Source of the DNA: Jiella sonneratiae
GTDB taxonomy: Bacteria > Pseudomonadota > Alphaproteobacteria > Rhizobiales > Rhizobiaceae
Assembly (NCBI RefSeq): GCF_017353515.1
Contig: NZ_JAFMPY010000034.1
Span: 1-41,998 of the forward strand
Length of the DNA stretch: 41,998 nucleotides
Direction: 5' to 3'
A program made the translations under genes and the position numbers. Shown in pieces: positions 24,618-36,100 of the stretch (its first letter is position 1; each line of letters starts with the position of its first letter). Under the pieces are notes generated by a model. The model searched no databases, was not told where the DNA came from, and worked only from the letters and a program-made list of their open reading frames with translations.

Positions 24618-25790
24618 ATGGCAGCGGACAATCAGGCGCAGACGCCCGGCGGCGGCGAGGCGGGTCGCGGCGGAGCGAACCAGCATGGCCACGGGCACGA
24701 TCACGGGCACGATCAAGATCACGGGCACGGACATGGCGCCGGCCACGAGCATGAGCATGGCCACGAGCACGGCCACGATCATGGCCATCACCATCACGCC
24801 CCGACGGTCTCGAGCGGCAACGAGCGCGCAGTGCTCCTCGGCTTCCTTCTGACCTTCGGCTTCATGATCGCCGAAGGCGTCGGCGGGCTCCTGTCGGGAT
24901 CCCTGGCCCTCGTCGCCGATGCCGGCCACATGCTGACCGATTCCGCCGCCCTCGCGCTCGCCTGGGCCGGGTTTCATTTCGGCAAGCGCAGCTCCGACGA
25001 GCGGCGGACCTTCGGCTACATGCGCTTCGAGATCCTCGCCGGCTTCGTCAACGCCGTCGCGCTGATCCTGCTCATCGTCTGGATCGCCTACGAGGCGGTG
25101 ATGCGGCTGATCACGCCGCAGACGGTGCTGGCCGGCCCGATGCTCGGCATCGCGGTGCTCGGGCTGCTCGTCAATGTCGGCGTCTTCTTCATGCTGCGGA
25201 AGGGCGACCAGGAACACGTGAACATCCGTGGCGCGCTGCTCCACGTCATCGGCGACCTGCTCGGCTCGGTCGCCGCCATCGTCGCCGCGATCGCCATCTG
25301 GCTGACCGGCTGGACGCCGATCGATCCGATCCTTTCGGTGCTCCTGTCGGCGATCATCCTGAGAAGCGCCTGGGTGCTCCTGAAGAACACCCTCAACATC
25401 CTGATGGAAGGCGTTCCGGGAGACATTTCGCCCGACGAACTCGCGGAAAAGCTGCTCGCCGAGGTCGCGGGGCTGTGCGGCGTCGAGCACGTCCACGTCT
25501 GGTCGATCACCTCGGGCCAGCCGCTGGCGACGATGAATGTGAGGCTCGAAGAAGACGCCGATCCGCGCGCCGTCGTCGGGCGGGTGAAGGAGGTGCTCCT
25601 CGCCGATTTCGGGATCGGCCACTCGACGATCGAGATCGATTTCGGCGGCTCGGCCGAGCACTGCCCCCTCGGCGGCAAGGCAGCCGGCAGAACCCGGCCG
25701 GACGACGCCGCGTCCGGCGAGCCGGCCGCCGCCGGAACAGGGACCGGAACAGCAACCGGGACCGGAGCCGCGCCGGCCGCGTTCGCCTGA
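24618..25790 (+). CDS. Cation diffusion facilitator (Zn2+/divalent metal exporter), His-rich
   Basis: The protein is 390 aa. The ATG at 24618 has AAGGAGC 8 nt upstream. Residues 23-60 hold 19 histidines alternating with Gly, Asp and Glu, a likely cytosolic metal-buffering tail. Six TMs follow. TM2 carries VADAGHMLTDS and TM5 carries HVIGDLLGS, the H-x3-D/D-x3-H transport site of ZitB/CzcD-like exporters. The C-terminal cytoplasmic domain includes VEHVHVWSITSGQPLATMNV and HSTIEIDF. A Thr/Gly/Ala tail encoded by imperfect 12-bp repeats (about 25735-25775) ends the protein. It lies next to copper genes, but zinc is the most usual substrate. Confidence 0.93.
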   Translation: MAADNQAQTPGGGEAGRGGANQHGHGHDHGHDQDHGHGHGAGHEHEHGHEHGHDHGHHHHAPTVSSGNERAVLLGFLLTFGFMIAEGVGGLLSGSLALVADAGHMLTDSAALALAWAGFHFGKRSSDERRTFGYMRFEILAGFVNAVALILLIVWIAYEAVMRLITPQTVLAGPMLGIAVLGLLVNVGVFFMLRKGDQEHVNIRGALLHVIGDLLGSVAAIVAAIAIWLTGWTPIDPILSVLLSAIILRSAWVLLKNTLNILMEGVPGDISPDELAEKLLAEVAGLCGVEHVHVWSITSGQPLATMNVRLEEDADPRAVVGRVKEVLLADFGIGHSTIEIDFGGSAEHCPLGGKAAGRTRPDDAASGEPAAAGTGTGTATGTGAAPAAFA

Positions 25791-25841
25791 GGTGATGACC
25801 CGACCGGGCGCCGGCCCTGCCTGCCCGAACCGGCGGGTCGC

Positions 25842-26114
25842 TCAGGCGCCGGCCGGCTGCGGCTCGTAGCCGGCCGAGCGGATCGCATCGGCGGCGGTTT
25901 CCGTCTCCGCTGCGGCCGCGGCGACAGCGACGCGCTTTGCCGCAAGGTCGACGGTGACGGCGCGGCCGGGCAGCGCGTCGCCGAGGGCGCCCCGGATCGC
26001 CGCCTCGCAATGGCCGCAGGACATGTCGGGGACGGTGAACTGGACGGATCCGGCGTCGCCGACCGGGGCGGCGTCGGGTTCGGGCTTTGATCGGAAGGAA
26101 TTGAAGAGCGACAT
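25842..26114 (-). CDS. Heavy-metal-associated (CopZ-like) copper chaperone
   Basis: The protein is 90 aa. The start MSLFNSFRSKPEP follows GGAGG at 8 nt. One HMA domain (residues 25-88) carries the metal motif MSCGHC (Met-x-Cys-x-x-Cys) after VQFTVPD. The VDLAAKRVAV strand and ADAIRSAGYEP end are typical. It should bind Cu(I) and hand it to the divergent P1B ATPase. The N-terminal 24 residues are an unassigned extension. A CueR-type operator about 85-115 bp upstream (26198-26228) fits copper induction. It is convergent with the CDF gene, 51 bp away. Confidence 0.9.
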   Translation of the reverse strand: MSLFNSFRSKPEPDAAPVGDAGSVQFTVPDMSCGHCEAAIRGALGDALPGRAVTVDLAAKRVAVAAAAAETETAADAIRSAGYEPQPAGA

Positions 26115-26197
26115 TGGTCTGCCTCCGGTCTCGTCGTGGCGTTTCTTCCGGCCCGCGCGCATGCGTGTCGATCCGCGGCAGCTGCCGGTCGGAGGCG

Positions 26198-26228
26198 GAG
26201 ATGGGCATTCCAGTGGCAGGAAGGTCAA
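26198..26228 (-). promoter_or_regulatory. CueR-type operator/promoter for the chaperone gene
   Basis: Reading the minus strand: TTGACC -35 (plus 26223-26228), a long 19-bp spacer with the dyad ACCTTCC-N7-GGAATG, then a weak -10 (CATCTC, 26198-26203). The long spacer with a CCTTCC/GGAA dyad is the mark of MerR-family copper promoters such as E. coli copA. Confidence 0.62.
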
Positions 26229-26312
26229 GGATGCGACGGTTTCAGGGATTGGATCGGGCGTCGCATCCGGCGCTGCGACCTGCAAACATCTGGCATTTTC
26301 CGCATGGGCCGC

Positions 26313-26343
26313 TTGACCTTCCTGTTACTGGAAGTCCGATATC
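26313..26343 (+). promoter_or_regulatory. CueR-type operator/promoter for the copper ATPase gene
   Basis: TTGACC -35 (26313-26318), a 19-bp spacer holding CCTTCC-TGTTACT-GGAAG, then GATATC (26338-26343) as -10. The core matches the minus-strand copy: TTGACCTTCCTG, two variable bases, ACTGGAA. It lies about 88 nt upstream of the ATG at 26431. Confidence 0.68.
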
Positions 26344-26430
26344 CGGGGTGTCATGGAGCCGGCAAACGGGATTGTGGCGCAGGTTCGCCGCGGCCGTGCC
26401 GGGCCGTGCGACACTGAAGGAGGCGAGGCG

Positions 26431-28959
<2,529 letters not shown>

Positions 28960-28980
28960 ACCGGCGCTGCCGGGCCGTAA

Positions 28981-29075
28981 GATCCGCTCGATCACAGCGG
29001 GGCTCGTATCGAGCCCGCGCGGCGAATGAGCGTCTTTGTTTCCGGCATCAGGAAGTGATCCGCCGGAAACCGTAT
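28981..29075 (+). repeat. 95-bp dispersed repeat, copy A
   Basis: It matches copy B (40644-40738) at 87 of 95 positions without gaps. An internal hairpin is formed by GTTTCCGGC and GCCGGAAAC. The right end continues as CGTATCA (29071-29077), the inverse of TGATACG found at the left of copy B. It nearly fills the 120-bp space between the convergent ATPase gene and the unknown gene at 29080. Confidence 0.9.
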
Positions 29076-29079
29076 CATA

Positions 29080-29712
29080 TCAGAGGTCCTCGCGGAGCAT
29101 CTCGTCGATCTCCCGTCGTTCCTTCGACGAGCGGATCTGGATGGCATCCACCGTGCGCGGCCGCAGGCACGCCTCGCCGTTCCTGCGCACGACGTCGTAG
29201 GACCGCCTGGCACCGATGCTGACGTCGTCGGGGCCGTAGACGCCGATGACGTGCACGGTGAAGCCTTCGAGCCCATCCCAATGGTTGTGCGGCCCGGGCG
29301 GATCGTCGGGGCCCTCATAGTCGAGGACATGGGTGACGATCGCCGAAAAGCTGCCGAGGTCGCGCATCTCGCCGGAGGCGATCGGCCCCTGCCGGGTCTG
29401 CTGGCGCACCCCCGCGCCGCTGCCGCTGTTGTCGATCTCCTCGATGTCGGTCACCGGATAGCGCAGCCTGCCGGCCCTCGTTTCGAGCGAGACGATGATG
29501 CTGCGGATGAACACCGTGTCCCGGCTCATGTTGGTGACGAGGCAGCGGGCGTCGAGGCTGCCGCGCAGGCCGCGGGTGATGAGGAGGCGGGGCCGGCGCT
29601 CGCGCTGGAAGCCCGACCACAGCATCTGCAGGTAGAAGGCCCAGATCGCCAGCATTCCGAGATTTGCGACGACGTTGATCAGCGCCGAATTGTCGGAGAT
29701 CCATTCGAGCAT
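29080..29712 (-). CDS. Hypothetical membrane-anchored protein
   Basis: The protein is 210 aa. The start MLEWISDNSALINVV follows GGGGAGAG at 4-5 nt. One TM helix (ALINVVANLGMLAIWAFYLQ, residues about 9-30) is followed by a basic stretch (RERRPRLLITRG), then a soluble domain with alternating hydrophobic strands (CLVTNMSRDTVFIRSIIVSL, FTVHVIGVYGPDDVS). The C-terminus is charged (SSKERREIDEML). I do not recognise a family. The layout suggests a cytoplasmic beta-rich domain tethered to the inner membrane. It is convergent with the copper ATPase across repeat copy A, and its stop codon lies 5 bp from that repeat. Confidence 0.8.
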   Translation of the reverse strand: MLEWISDNSALINVVANLGMLAIWAFYLQMLWSGFQRERRPRLLITRGLRGSLDARCLVTNMSRDTVFIRSIIVSLETRAGRLRYPVTDIEEIDNSGSGAGVRQQTRQGPIASGEMRDLGSFSAIVTHVLDYEGPDDPPGPHNHWDGLEGFTVHVIGVYGPDDVSIGARRSYDVVRRNGEACLRPRTVDAIQIRSSKERREIDEMLREDL

Positions 29713-29918
29713 CGTCTCTCCCCGATGGCCGGTCGTTGCGGCAAGGCACCCTCGGCGGAAGAGGCCGGCGCGGCCGCGGTTCACAGCTCCCGCGGTCAAA
29801 GATGCGGCTCTCCTTGCCGATTGCGAGGGAGCGGCCGGCGACCTTATGCTTAGGCGGGCGAAGACCGGCGCGATGGTCGGGCCGGACTGGGCCGGAGACG
29901 GGCGAGGGAGGTTCAGAC

Positions 29919-30851
29919 ATGAAGAGCGCTGGCATCCATCACGTGACGGCGATCGCCGGCCCCGCGGCGCGCTGTCTCGACTTCTACGTCCGGGTGCTCG
30001 GGCTGAGGCTGGTCAAGAAGACCGTCAATTTCGACGATCCGACCGCCTATCACCTCTATTTCGGCGACGATGCCGGCCGGCCCGGGACGATCGTCACCTT
30101 CTTCCCGCTGGAACATGCCGCCCGGGGCCGGGTCGGCGTCGGCGAGGTCGAGGAGATCATGCTCGAAGTGCCGGCCGGATCCCTCGGCTTCTGGTCGCAC
30201 CGGCTGATCGAGAAGGGCGTCGAGCATTCCGGCATCGAGAAGCGGTTCGGCGAAAGCGTGCTGCCGTTCAAGGATCCCGACGGCCTGCGGCTGTCCTTCG
30301 TCGGCGTCGCCGATCCGGCACCGGTCGCGAACGAACCCTCGGTCGTCGGCACGGTGCCGGCGGAGCACGCGATCCGCGGCATCCACGGCGTCAGCCTGCT
30401 GGTCGAGGAGGCGGGGCCGACGGAGGCGATCCTCGCCGACGTCTTCGGCTTCGAGAGAGGAACCGAGGAGGGCTCGCGCCGCCGCTTTTCCTCCGGTGCC
30501 GCGATCGGCGGCATCGTCGACGTCCACGCCGTCGGAGGCTTCCTGAAGCCGCGGCCCGGCCGCGGCAGCGTCCATCATCTCGCCTTCCGTGCCGAGGACG
30601 ACGCCGCGCAGGCGGCGATGGTCGAACGTCTCGCCTCCGCGCACGGAAGCGACGTCACCGAGCAGAAGGACCGCAAATACTTCCGCTCGGTCTATTTCCG
30701 CGAACCCGGCCACGTGCTCTTCGAGATCGCCACCGACGCGCCGGGTTTTGCGGTGGACGAGGCTCCCGAGGCGCTCGGCTCCGGCCTGATGCTGCCGGAT
30801 CGCTACGAGAGCCTGCGCCAGCGCATCGAGGCGACGCTGCCCGAGCTCTGA
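29919..30851 (+). CDS. Ring-cleaving dioxygenase of the VOC family (LinE/MhqO-like)
   Basis: The protein is 310 aa. The ATG at 29919 has GGGAGG 7 nt upstream. Two VOC domains: residues 1-140 (start IHHVTAIAGPAARCLDFYV; LVKKTVNFDDPTAYHLYFGD) and 150-300 (start IRGIHGVSLLVEEAGPTEAI; SVHHLAFRAEDD; VYFREPGHVLFEIATDAPGF). His8, the His in VHHLAF and the Glu in LFEIAT are placed as the His-His-Glu iron site. The length and KKTVNFDDP and DAPGF segments fit hydroquinone-type ring-cleaving dioxygenases such as MhqO. A role against quinones or aromatic stress is likely; the substrate is not known. Confidence 0.9.
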   Translation: MKSAGIHHVTAIAGPAARCLDFYVRVLGLRLVKKTVNFDDPTAYHLYFGDDAGRPGTIVTFFPLEHAARGRVGVGEVEEIMLEVPAGSLGFWSHRLIEKGVEHSGIEKRFGESVLPFKDPDGLRLSFVGVADPAPVANEPSVVGTVPAEHAIRGIHGVSLLVEEAGPTEAILADVFGFERGTEEGSRRRFSSGAAIGGIVDVHAVGGFLKPRPGRGSVHHLAFRAEDDAAQAAMVERLASAHGSDVTEQKDRKYFRSVYFREPGHVLFEIATDAPGFAVDEAPEALGSGLMLPDRYESLRQRIEATLPEL

Positions 30852-31003
30852 CCGAAGCCGCTTCCGCAAGCCGTGGTTCCGCCGGCACCTGCCGGGCGGC
30901 GTGACGCTGCGCCGGGCCGGGCCGGGCGTGGGACGATGCGCCGGGCAAGACAAGGGACGCCGGTCTCGCCTGTTCGGGCAAAGCCGGGACCCGCGACGGC
31001 GGC

Positions 31004-31095
31004 CGAAATCGAGAGGCTCGCCGGCCGGCATCCACGATGTTTTTACGACATCGCGAAATTGTTTTTGCTGCGGTGCGGCGAGCCTCTCGATTTCG
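31004..31095. repeat. Perfect 20-bp inverted repeat with nested hairpin
   Basis: CGAAATCGAGAGGCTCGCCG (31004-31023) is exactly complementary to 31076-31095. The 52-bp loop is AT-rich and contains CGATGT-TTTTACG-ACATCG (31035-31053). No target-site duplication is evident. It lies upstream of the tetR promoter and could be a small mobile-element-like repeat or a regulatory structure. Confidence 0.85.
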
Positions 31096-31116
31096 TCTCC
31101 GAAGCTGATTAGATGT

Positions 31117-31132
31117 GCGAACGATCGTTCGC
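31117..31132. promoter_or_regulatory. TetR-family operator
   Basis: GCGAACGATCGTTCGC is a perfect 16-bp palindrome 63 bp before the tetR ATG. It has the form of a typical TetR-family operator (GAACGnnCGTTC). A possible promoter CTCGAT-N17-TTAGAT (-35 at 31086-31091, -10 at 31109-31114) lies just upstream, so repression of the whole tetR-RND operon is expected. Confidence 0.75.
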
Positions 31133-31195
31133 TCTCATCCGCCTCCGGGCCGGGAGCGCACGTTGCCCGAACCCCGGACGGACGTCGGAAGCGCA

Positions 31196-31870
31196 ATGTC
31201 GGAAAGCCCGAGACTGAAGATGGAGTTTCCCAGCCTGCCGGCTCCGGCGACGGCGCACGAGCAGCGGCGCCAGCAGGTTCTCGAGGCGGCGCGGCTGTGT
31301 TTCTCGCGCTCCGGCTTCCACTCGACCTCGATGCATCAGATCTGTGCCGAGGCGCAGATGAGCCCGGGCGCGCTCTATCGCTATTTTCCCTCGAAGGACT
31401 CGATCATCGAGGCGATCGCAGAGGAGGAGCGGGTGCTCGCCACCGCCTGCACCCAGCAGCTTCTCGAGCCGGGCTGCCTCGTCGAGCGGATCGTCCAGGT
31501 GGGGCTCGAATATCTGCGGCATACGCGCGACCGCGCGACCGGCGGGCTGACGCTGGAGATCTGGTCGGAGAGCGTCCGCAACACGGCGGTCGGCCAGCGC
31601 TTCTGCGAAATCGAGGAGACGGTGCGGGCGGGCTTCCGCCGGCTGCTCGTCGATGCCCGCGACCGCGGCGAGATCAACCCCGACACCGACCTCGACGCGG
31701 CGCTGATGCTGATCTTCGCCCTGGCGGACGGCCTCGTCCTGCACCTGCAGCTGCGGCCGGAAATCGCGGTGGAGACGATCGAGCCGGAACTGCGCAAATT
31801 CGTTCACGGACTTCTGGCGCCGCGCCAGCCGGCGGCCGCGGTCACGGCCGCAGGCGGCCGGGCCGGGTAG
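31196..31870 (+). CDS. TetR/AcrR family regulator of the RND efflux operon
   Basis: The protein is 224 aa from the ATG at 31196 (MSESPRLKMEF) with GGAAG upstream; a longer frame back to 31115 would overlap the operator. The TetR_N helix-turn-helix covers about residues 23-70: RRQQVLEAARLCFSRSGFHS, then TSMHQICAEAQMSPGALYRY and FPSKDSIIEAI. The helical ligand-binding domain follows (LEYLRHTRDRATGGLTLEIW, ALMLIFALADGLVLHLQLRP). It is the first gene of the operon with the adaptor gene (39 bp on) and the permease gene, and almost surely binds the palindrome at 31117. Confidence 0.92.
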   Translation: MSESPRLKMEFPSLPAPATAHEQRRQQVLEAARLCFSRSGFHSTSMHQICAEAQMSPGALYRYFPSKDSIIEAIAEEERVLATACTQQLLEPGCLVERIVQVGLEYLRHTRDRATGGLTLEIWSESVRNTAVGQRFCEIEETVRAGFRRLLVDARDRGEINPDTDLDAALMLIFALADGLVLHLQLRPEIAVETIEPELRKFVHGLLAPRQPAAAVTAAGGRAG

Positions 31871-31909
31871 GACCGGTTCCTTCGACAAGCAAGCGAGACG
31901 ACTGAGACG

Positions 31910-33139
31910 ATGACGAGCCCCTTCCGCAGCAAGACGAGAACCCGTCGCGCCTCCGCCGCCCTGGCAGCGGTGGCGGCGACTGTGCTGCTCGTCGTCTCGT
32001 CTGCCGCCGCCTTCGCCGAGGAAGCCGCTGCCACGGGCAGCGAGCCCAAGCCGCCGAGCATCTCGGTGATCGCCGCCCGGAAGGGCGAGATCGTCGAGCG
32101 GGTCGACGTGACGGGAACGTTGATGCCGCGCGAGACGGTGTCGGTCGGCGCCGACGTCGACGGCCTGAGGATCATCGGGCTTTCCGCCGACGAGGGGGAC
32201 ACGGTGGAGAAGGGCGAGATCATCGCCCGGCTCGAGACCGACATGATCGAATCGAACATCGACCTCAACGCCGCGCAGATCCAGCGGGCCGACGCCGCCA
32301 TCGCCCAGGCCAAGGCGCAGATCGCCGACGCCCAGGCCGCCGCCAAGGAGGCGGACGCGGCGCTCGAACGCTCGCGCCCCCTCGCCAAAAAGGGCATCAT
32401 CGGCCAGGACGTGCTCGACCAGCGGATCGCCGCCGCCGCCAGCGCCCGCGCGCGGGTCAGCGCGGCGCAGCAGGGCATCGCCGTGGCCGAGGCCGACAAG
32501 GCCGCGCAGATCGCCCAGCGCGACCAGTGGATGCTGCGCAAGTCGAAGGCCGAGATCAAGGCCCCGACGGCGGGGCTGGTCCTGTCGCGCAGCGCCAAGG
32601 TCGGCGCCATCGTCTCGGCCGGCTCCGGCAGCCTGTTCGAGATCGCCCGCGACGGGCTGATCGAGCTCGAGGCCCAGGTGTCCGAGACGGTTCTCGCCCG
32701 GCTTGCCAAGGGCCAGCCGGTCGACGTCTTCGTCGCCGGCCGCAGGCAGCCGGTGACGGGCGAGGTGCGGCTGATCGCGCCGCGCGTCGACCAGGCGACG
32801 CGGCTCGGCACCGTCGACATCGCCCTGCCGAAGGACGCCGAGGGCCTGCATGCCGGCGCCTTCGCCCGCGGCGTCGTCGAGGTGGCCCGGCATCAGGGCG
32901 TGCTGGTGCCGCGCACGGCGGTGGTCTTCGAGGGCGACGACGCGGTCGTCCAGGTCGTCGACGCCGCTGGCGTGGTCGAGGGGCGCGACGTGACGCTCGG
33001 CCTGACGACGGCCGACACGGTCGAGATCCGCAAGGGCGTTGCCGCCGGCGAACAGGTGGTGGCCACGGCCGGCGCCTTCGTGCGCGACGGCGACACCGTC
33101 ACGCCGGTGAAGCTCGCGGAGAGCGGGGGCGAGAAATGA
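31910..33139 (+). CDS. RND efflux periplasmic adaptor subunit
   Basis: The protein is 409 aa. The N-terminal signal (TRTRRASAALAAVAATVLLV, cleavage near AFAEEA) has no clear lipobox. The membrane-fusion layout is visible: the first lipoyl/beta-barrel part (ISVIAARKGEIVERVDVTGT, LSADEGDTVEKGEIIARLET); an Ala/Gln/Lys-rich helical hairpin (about 115-200); the second lipoyl half (KAEIKAPTAGLVLSRSAKVG); a beta-barrel (LIELEAQVSETVLARLAKGQ); and a membrane-proximal domain (GVLVPRTAVVFEGDDAVVQV). It links the RND pump to an outer-membrane channel; no TolC-like gene lies here. Its stop overlaps the permease start (ATGA). Confidence 0.93.
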   Translation: MTSPFRSKTRTRRASAALAAVAATVLLVVSSAAAFAEEAAATGSEPKPPSISVIAARKGEIVERVDVTGTLMPRETVSVGADVDGLRIIGLSADEGDTVEKGEIIARLETDMIESNIDLNAAQIQRADAAIAQAKAQIADAQAAAKEADAALERSRPLAKKGIIGQDVLDQRIAAAASARARVSAAQQGIAVAEADKAAQIAQRDQWMLRKSKAEIKAPTAGLVLSRSAKVGAIVSAGSGSLFEIARDGLIELEAQVSETVLARLAKGQPVDVFVAGRRQPVTGEVRLIAPRVDQATRLGTVDIALPKDAEGLHAGAFARGVVEVARHQGVLVPRTAVVFEGDDAVVQVVDAAGVVEGRDVTLGLTTADTVEIRKGVAAGEQVVATAGAFVRDGDTVTPVKLAESGGEK

Positions 33140-36100
33140 ACTGGAACATCTCAGGCTGGGCGATCCGGCACCCGGTTCCGCCGATCCTGCTCTTCGTCGT
33201 GTTGATGGCGCTCGGGCTCTACAGCTTCTTCGCCCTGCCGATCACCCGCTTTCCCAACATCGACGTGCCGGTGATCGCCGTCACCGTCACCCAGTCGGGC
33301 GCCGCCCCCTCGGAACTCGAGAGCCAGGTGACCAAGCGCGTCGAGGATGCGATCGCCGGCGTCTCCGGCGTCAAGCACATCACCTCGACGATCACCGACG
33401 GCCAGTCGCTGAGCGCCGCCGAGTTCCGGCTGGAGGTCGACACCGACCGGGCGCTCAACGACGTCAAGGACGCCATCGCCAAGATCAGGTCAGACCTGCC
33501 GCGTTCGGTCGACGAGCCGATCATCCAGCGCATCGAGGTCGAGAACCAGTCGATCGTCACCTATGCCGCCTCCTCGCCGGGCATGACGCCCGAGCAGCTC
33601 TCCTGGTTCGTCGACGACACGGTGATCCGCGAACTGCAGGGGCTGAAGGGCGTCGGCAAGGTCGACCGGATGGGCGGCGTCGAACGCGAGATCCAGGTGC
33701 GGCTCGATCCGGACCGGCTCGCCGCGCTCGGCGTCACCGCGGCGACGATCAACGCCCAGCTCCGCGCGACCAATGTCGATCTCTCCGGCGGCCGCGGCGA
33801 CTTCGGCGGCCAGGAACAGGCGATCCGCACGCTCGCCTCTGCCGACACCGTGTCGGGCCTTGCCTCGACGCGGATCGCGCTGCCGGGCGGCAACGAGGCG
33901 AAGCTTGCCGATCTCGGCGAAGTCGTCGATTCGTGGGAGGAGCCGCGCTCCTTCGCGCGGCTCGACCGCGAGCCGGTCGTCGCCTTCTCGGTGTTCCGGG
34001 CGAAGGGCGCCAGCGACACCACCGTCGCCGACGCCGTCTCGGGGCGCATCCAGGAGCTCGGCGCGCAATATCCGAACGTCTCCTTCGCCAAGATCGACGA
34101 CAGCGTCACCTACACCTACGGCAACTACGAATCGGCGATGGAGACGCTGGCTGAAGGCGCCTTCCTGGCGGTCATCGTCGTCCTGTTCTTCCTGCGCGAC
34201 TGGCGGGCGACCGTCGTCGCGGCGATCACCCTGCCGCTCGCCGCCATCCCGACCTTCGGGCTGATGGACCTGATGGGCTTCTCGCTGAACCTCGTCAGCC
34301 TGCTCGCCATCACGCTGGTGACCGGCATCCTGGTCGACGACGCGATCGTCGAGATCGAGAACATCGAGCGCCACATGTCGATGGGCAAGCCGCCCTATCG
34401 CGCGTCGATGGAGGCGGCCGACGAGATCGGCCTCGCGGTCATCGCCATCACCGCGACGATCATGGCGGTGTTCGCGCCGGTCTCCTTCATGGGCGGCATC
34501 GCCGGGCAGTATTTCAAGCAGTTCGGCCTGACGGTGGCGATGGCGGTGTTCTTCTCGCTGCTCGTCGCGCGGCTGATCACGCCGATGCTGGCGGCCTATT
34601 TCTTCCGGCCGCACCGCCACGACGGGCCGGGCTTCTTCCGGCTGCTGTTGCGCCGGCTCCTGTGGTTCATCCCGCTCTGGGCCCTTTGCGCCGCCGCGCT
34701 CTACACGCTGGCCGTGCTGCCCGAGCTCGGCGCCGGCTCGGCCGTGAAGGGCTTCCTCCAGCCGCTCGTCGCCGACCTGCCGCCGATCGACTTCGCGACG
34801 GCGCGCCAGGATGCGGCGATGCTCGCCGCCGGCCTCTTCGCCCTCGCCGTCGTCCTTGCCTATCTCGGCATGCCGCACGCGCCGGAAGGCAAGGTCGGCC
34901 TGGTGAACCGCGCCTATACCCGCTTCCTGCGCGCCACGCTCCACGTCTTCTGGATCCCGACGCCCGTCTTCTGGAAGGGCGCCGACGGACGGCGCCGCTT
35001 CCTGCGCTTTCCCTTCGGCATGCGCTGGGTGACGCTCGCCGTCGGCATCGCGGTCTTCGCCGGCTCGATCTACTCGATCCGCTTCCTGCCGACGGGCTTC
35101 ATCCCGAAGGAGGATGCCTCGCGCATCGTCGTCTCGCTCGAACTTCCCCCCGGCTCCACCCTCGACACGACGCGCAAGGTCACCGACGAGGCGGTCACCT
35201 CGATCCGCGACCTGCCGGAGGTGAGGAGCGTCCTCGTCATCGGCGGCTCCAGCCCGACGGGAACGCTGGAGGTGCGGCGCGCCGCGCTGACGGTCAATCT
35301 GACGCGCAAGCACGAGCGCACGCGCAGCCAGGCCGTGCTCGAGCCGATCATCGCGCAGAAGCTCGCCGAGATTCCGGACCTGCGGGCCTTCTACGTCAAC
35401 GACCGCGGCGAGCGCGAACTCTCCGTCGGCATCCTCGGCGACGACGGCGACAAGGTCTCGGAGGTCGCGGCCAAGCTCGAATCCGAGATGCGCAAGGACC
35501 CGATGTTCGCCAGCCCCTCGGCGATGGCCTCCTTCGCGCGGCCGGAGATCCGCATCACGCCGCGCTTCGACGTCGCGGCCGATCTCGGCGTCACCGCCGA
35601 CCAGATCTCCCAGACCGTGCGGGTCGCGACGATCGGCGACGTCGGCGCCAATCTCGCCAAGTTCAATCTCGGCACGCGGCAGATCCCGATCCGGGTGGAG
35701 CTCGAGAAGTCGGCGCGCTCCGACCTCCAGACGATCCGCAACCTGAAGGTCAACACCGGCTCCGGCGCGGCGGTGCCGCTCGAGACCGTCGCCGACATCG
35801 GCTTCGGCCGCGGCCCCTCGACCATCGACCGCTACGACCGCGAGCGGCTGGTCAAGGTCGGCACCTCGATGGCGCCGGGCTACGAGATCGGCCAGGGCTC
35901 CGCCCGCATCGCCGAACTGCCGGCGGTGAAGGAGATGCCGCCGGGCGTCCGGCTGCAGGAGGTCGGCGACGCCGAGATCCAGGGCGAGGTGTTCGCCGGC
36001 TTCGCCTCGGCCATGGCCTCCGGCATCATGATGGTGCTCGTCGTGCTGATCCTGCTCTTCGGCTCGTTCTTCGTGCCGATCACCATCCTCGCGGCGCTGC

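Larger units (their letters stand above)
26115..26430. other. Divergent copper-regulated intergenic region
   Basis: These 316 bp separate the chaperone and the copper ATPase. They contain two CueR-type operator-promoters facing outward and no gene. No cueR gene is present in the window. Confidence 0.6.
30852..31195. other. Intergenic region between the VOC dioxygenase and tetR
   Basis: These 344 bp hold the 20-bp inverted repeat (31004-31095) and the TetR operator (31117-31132). No gene is supported. The piece 31030-31065 is unusually AT-rich for this genome. Confidence 0.6.
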
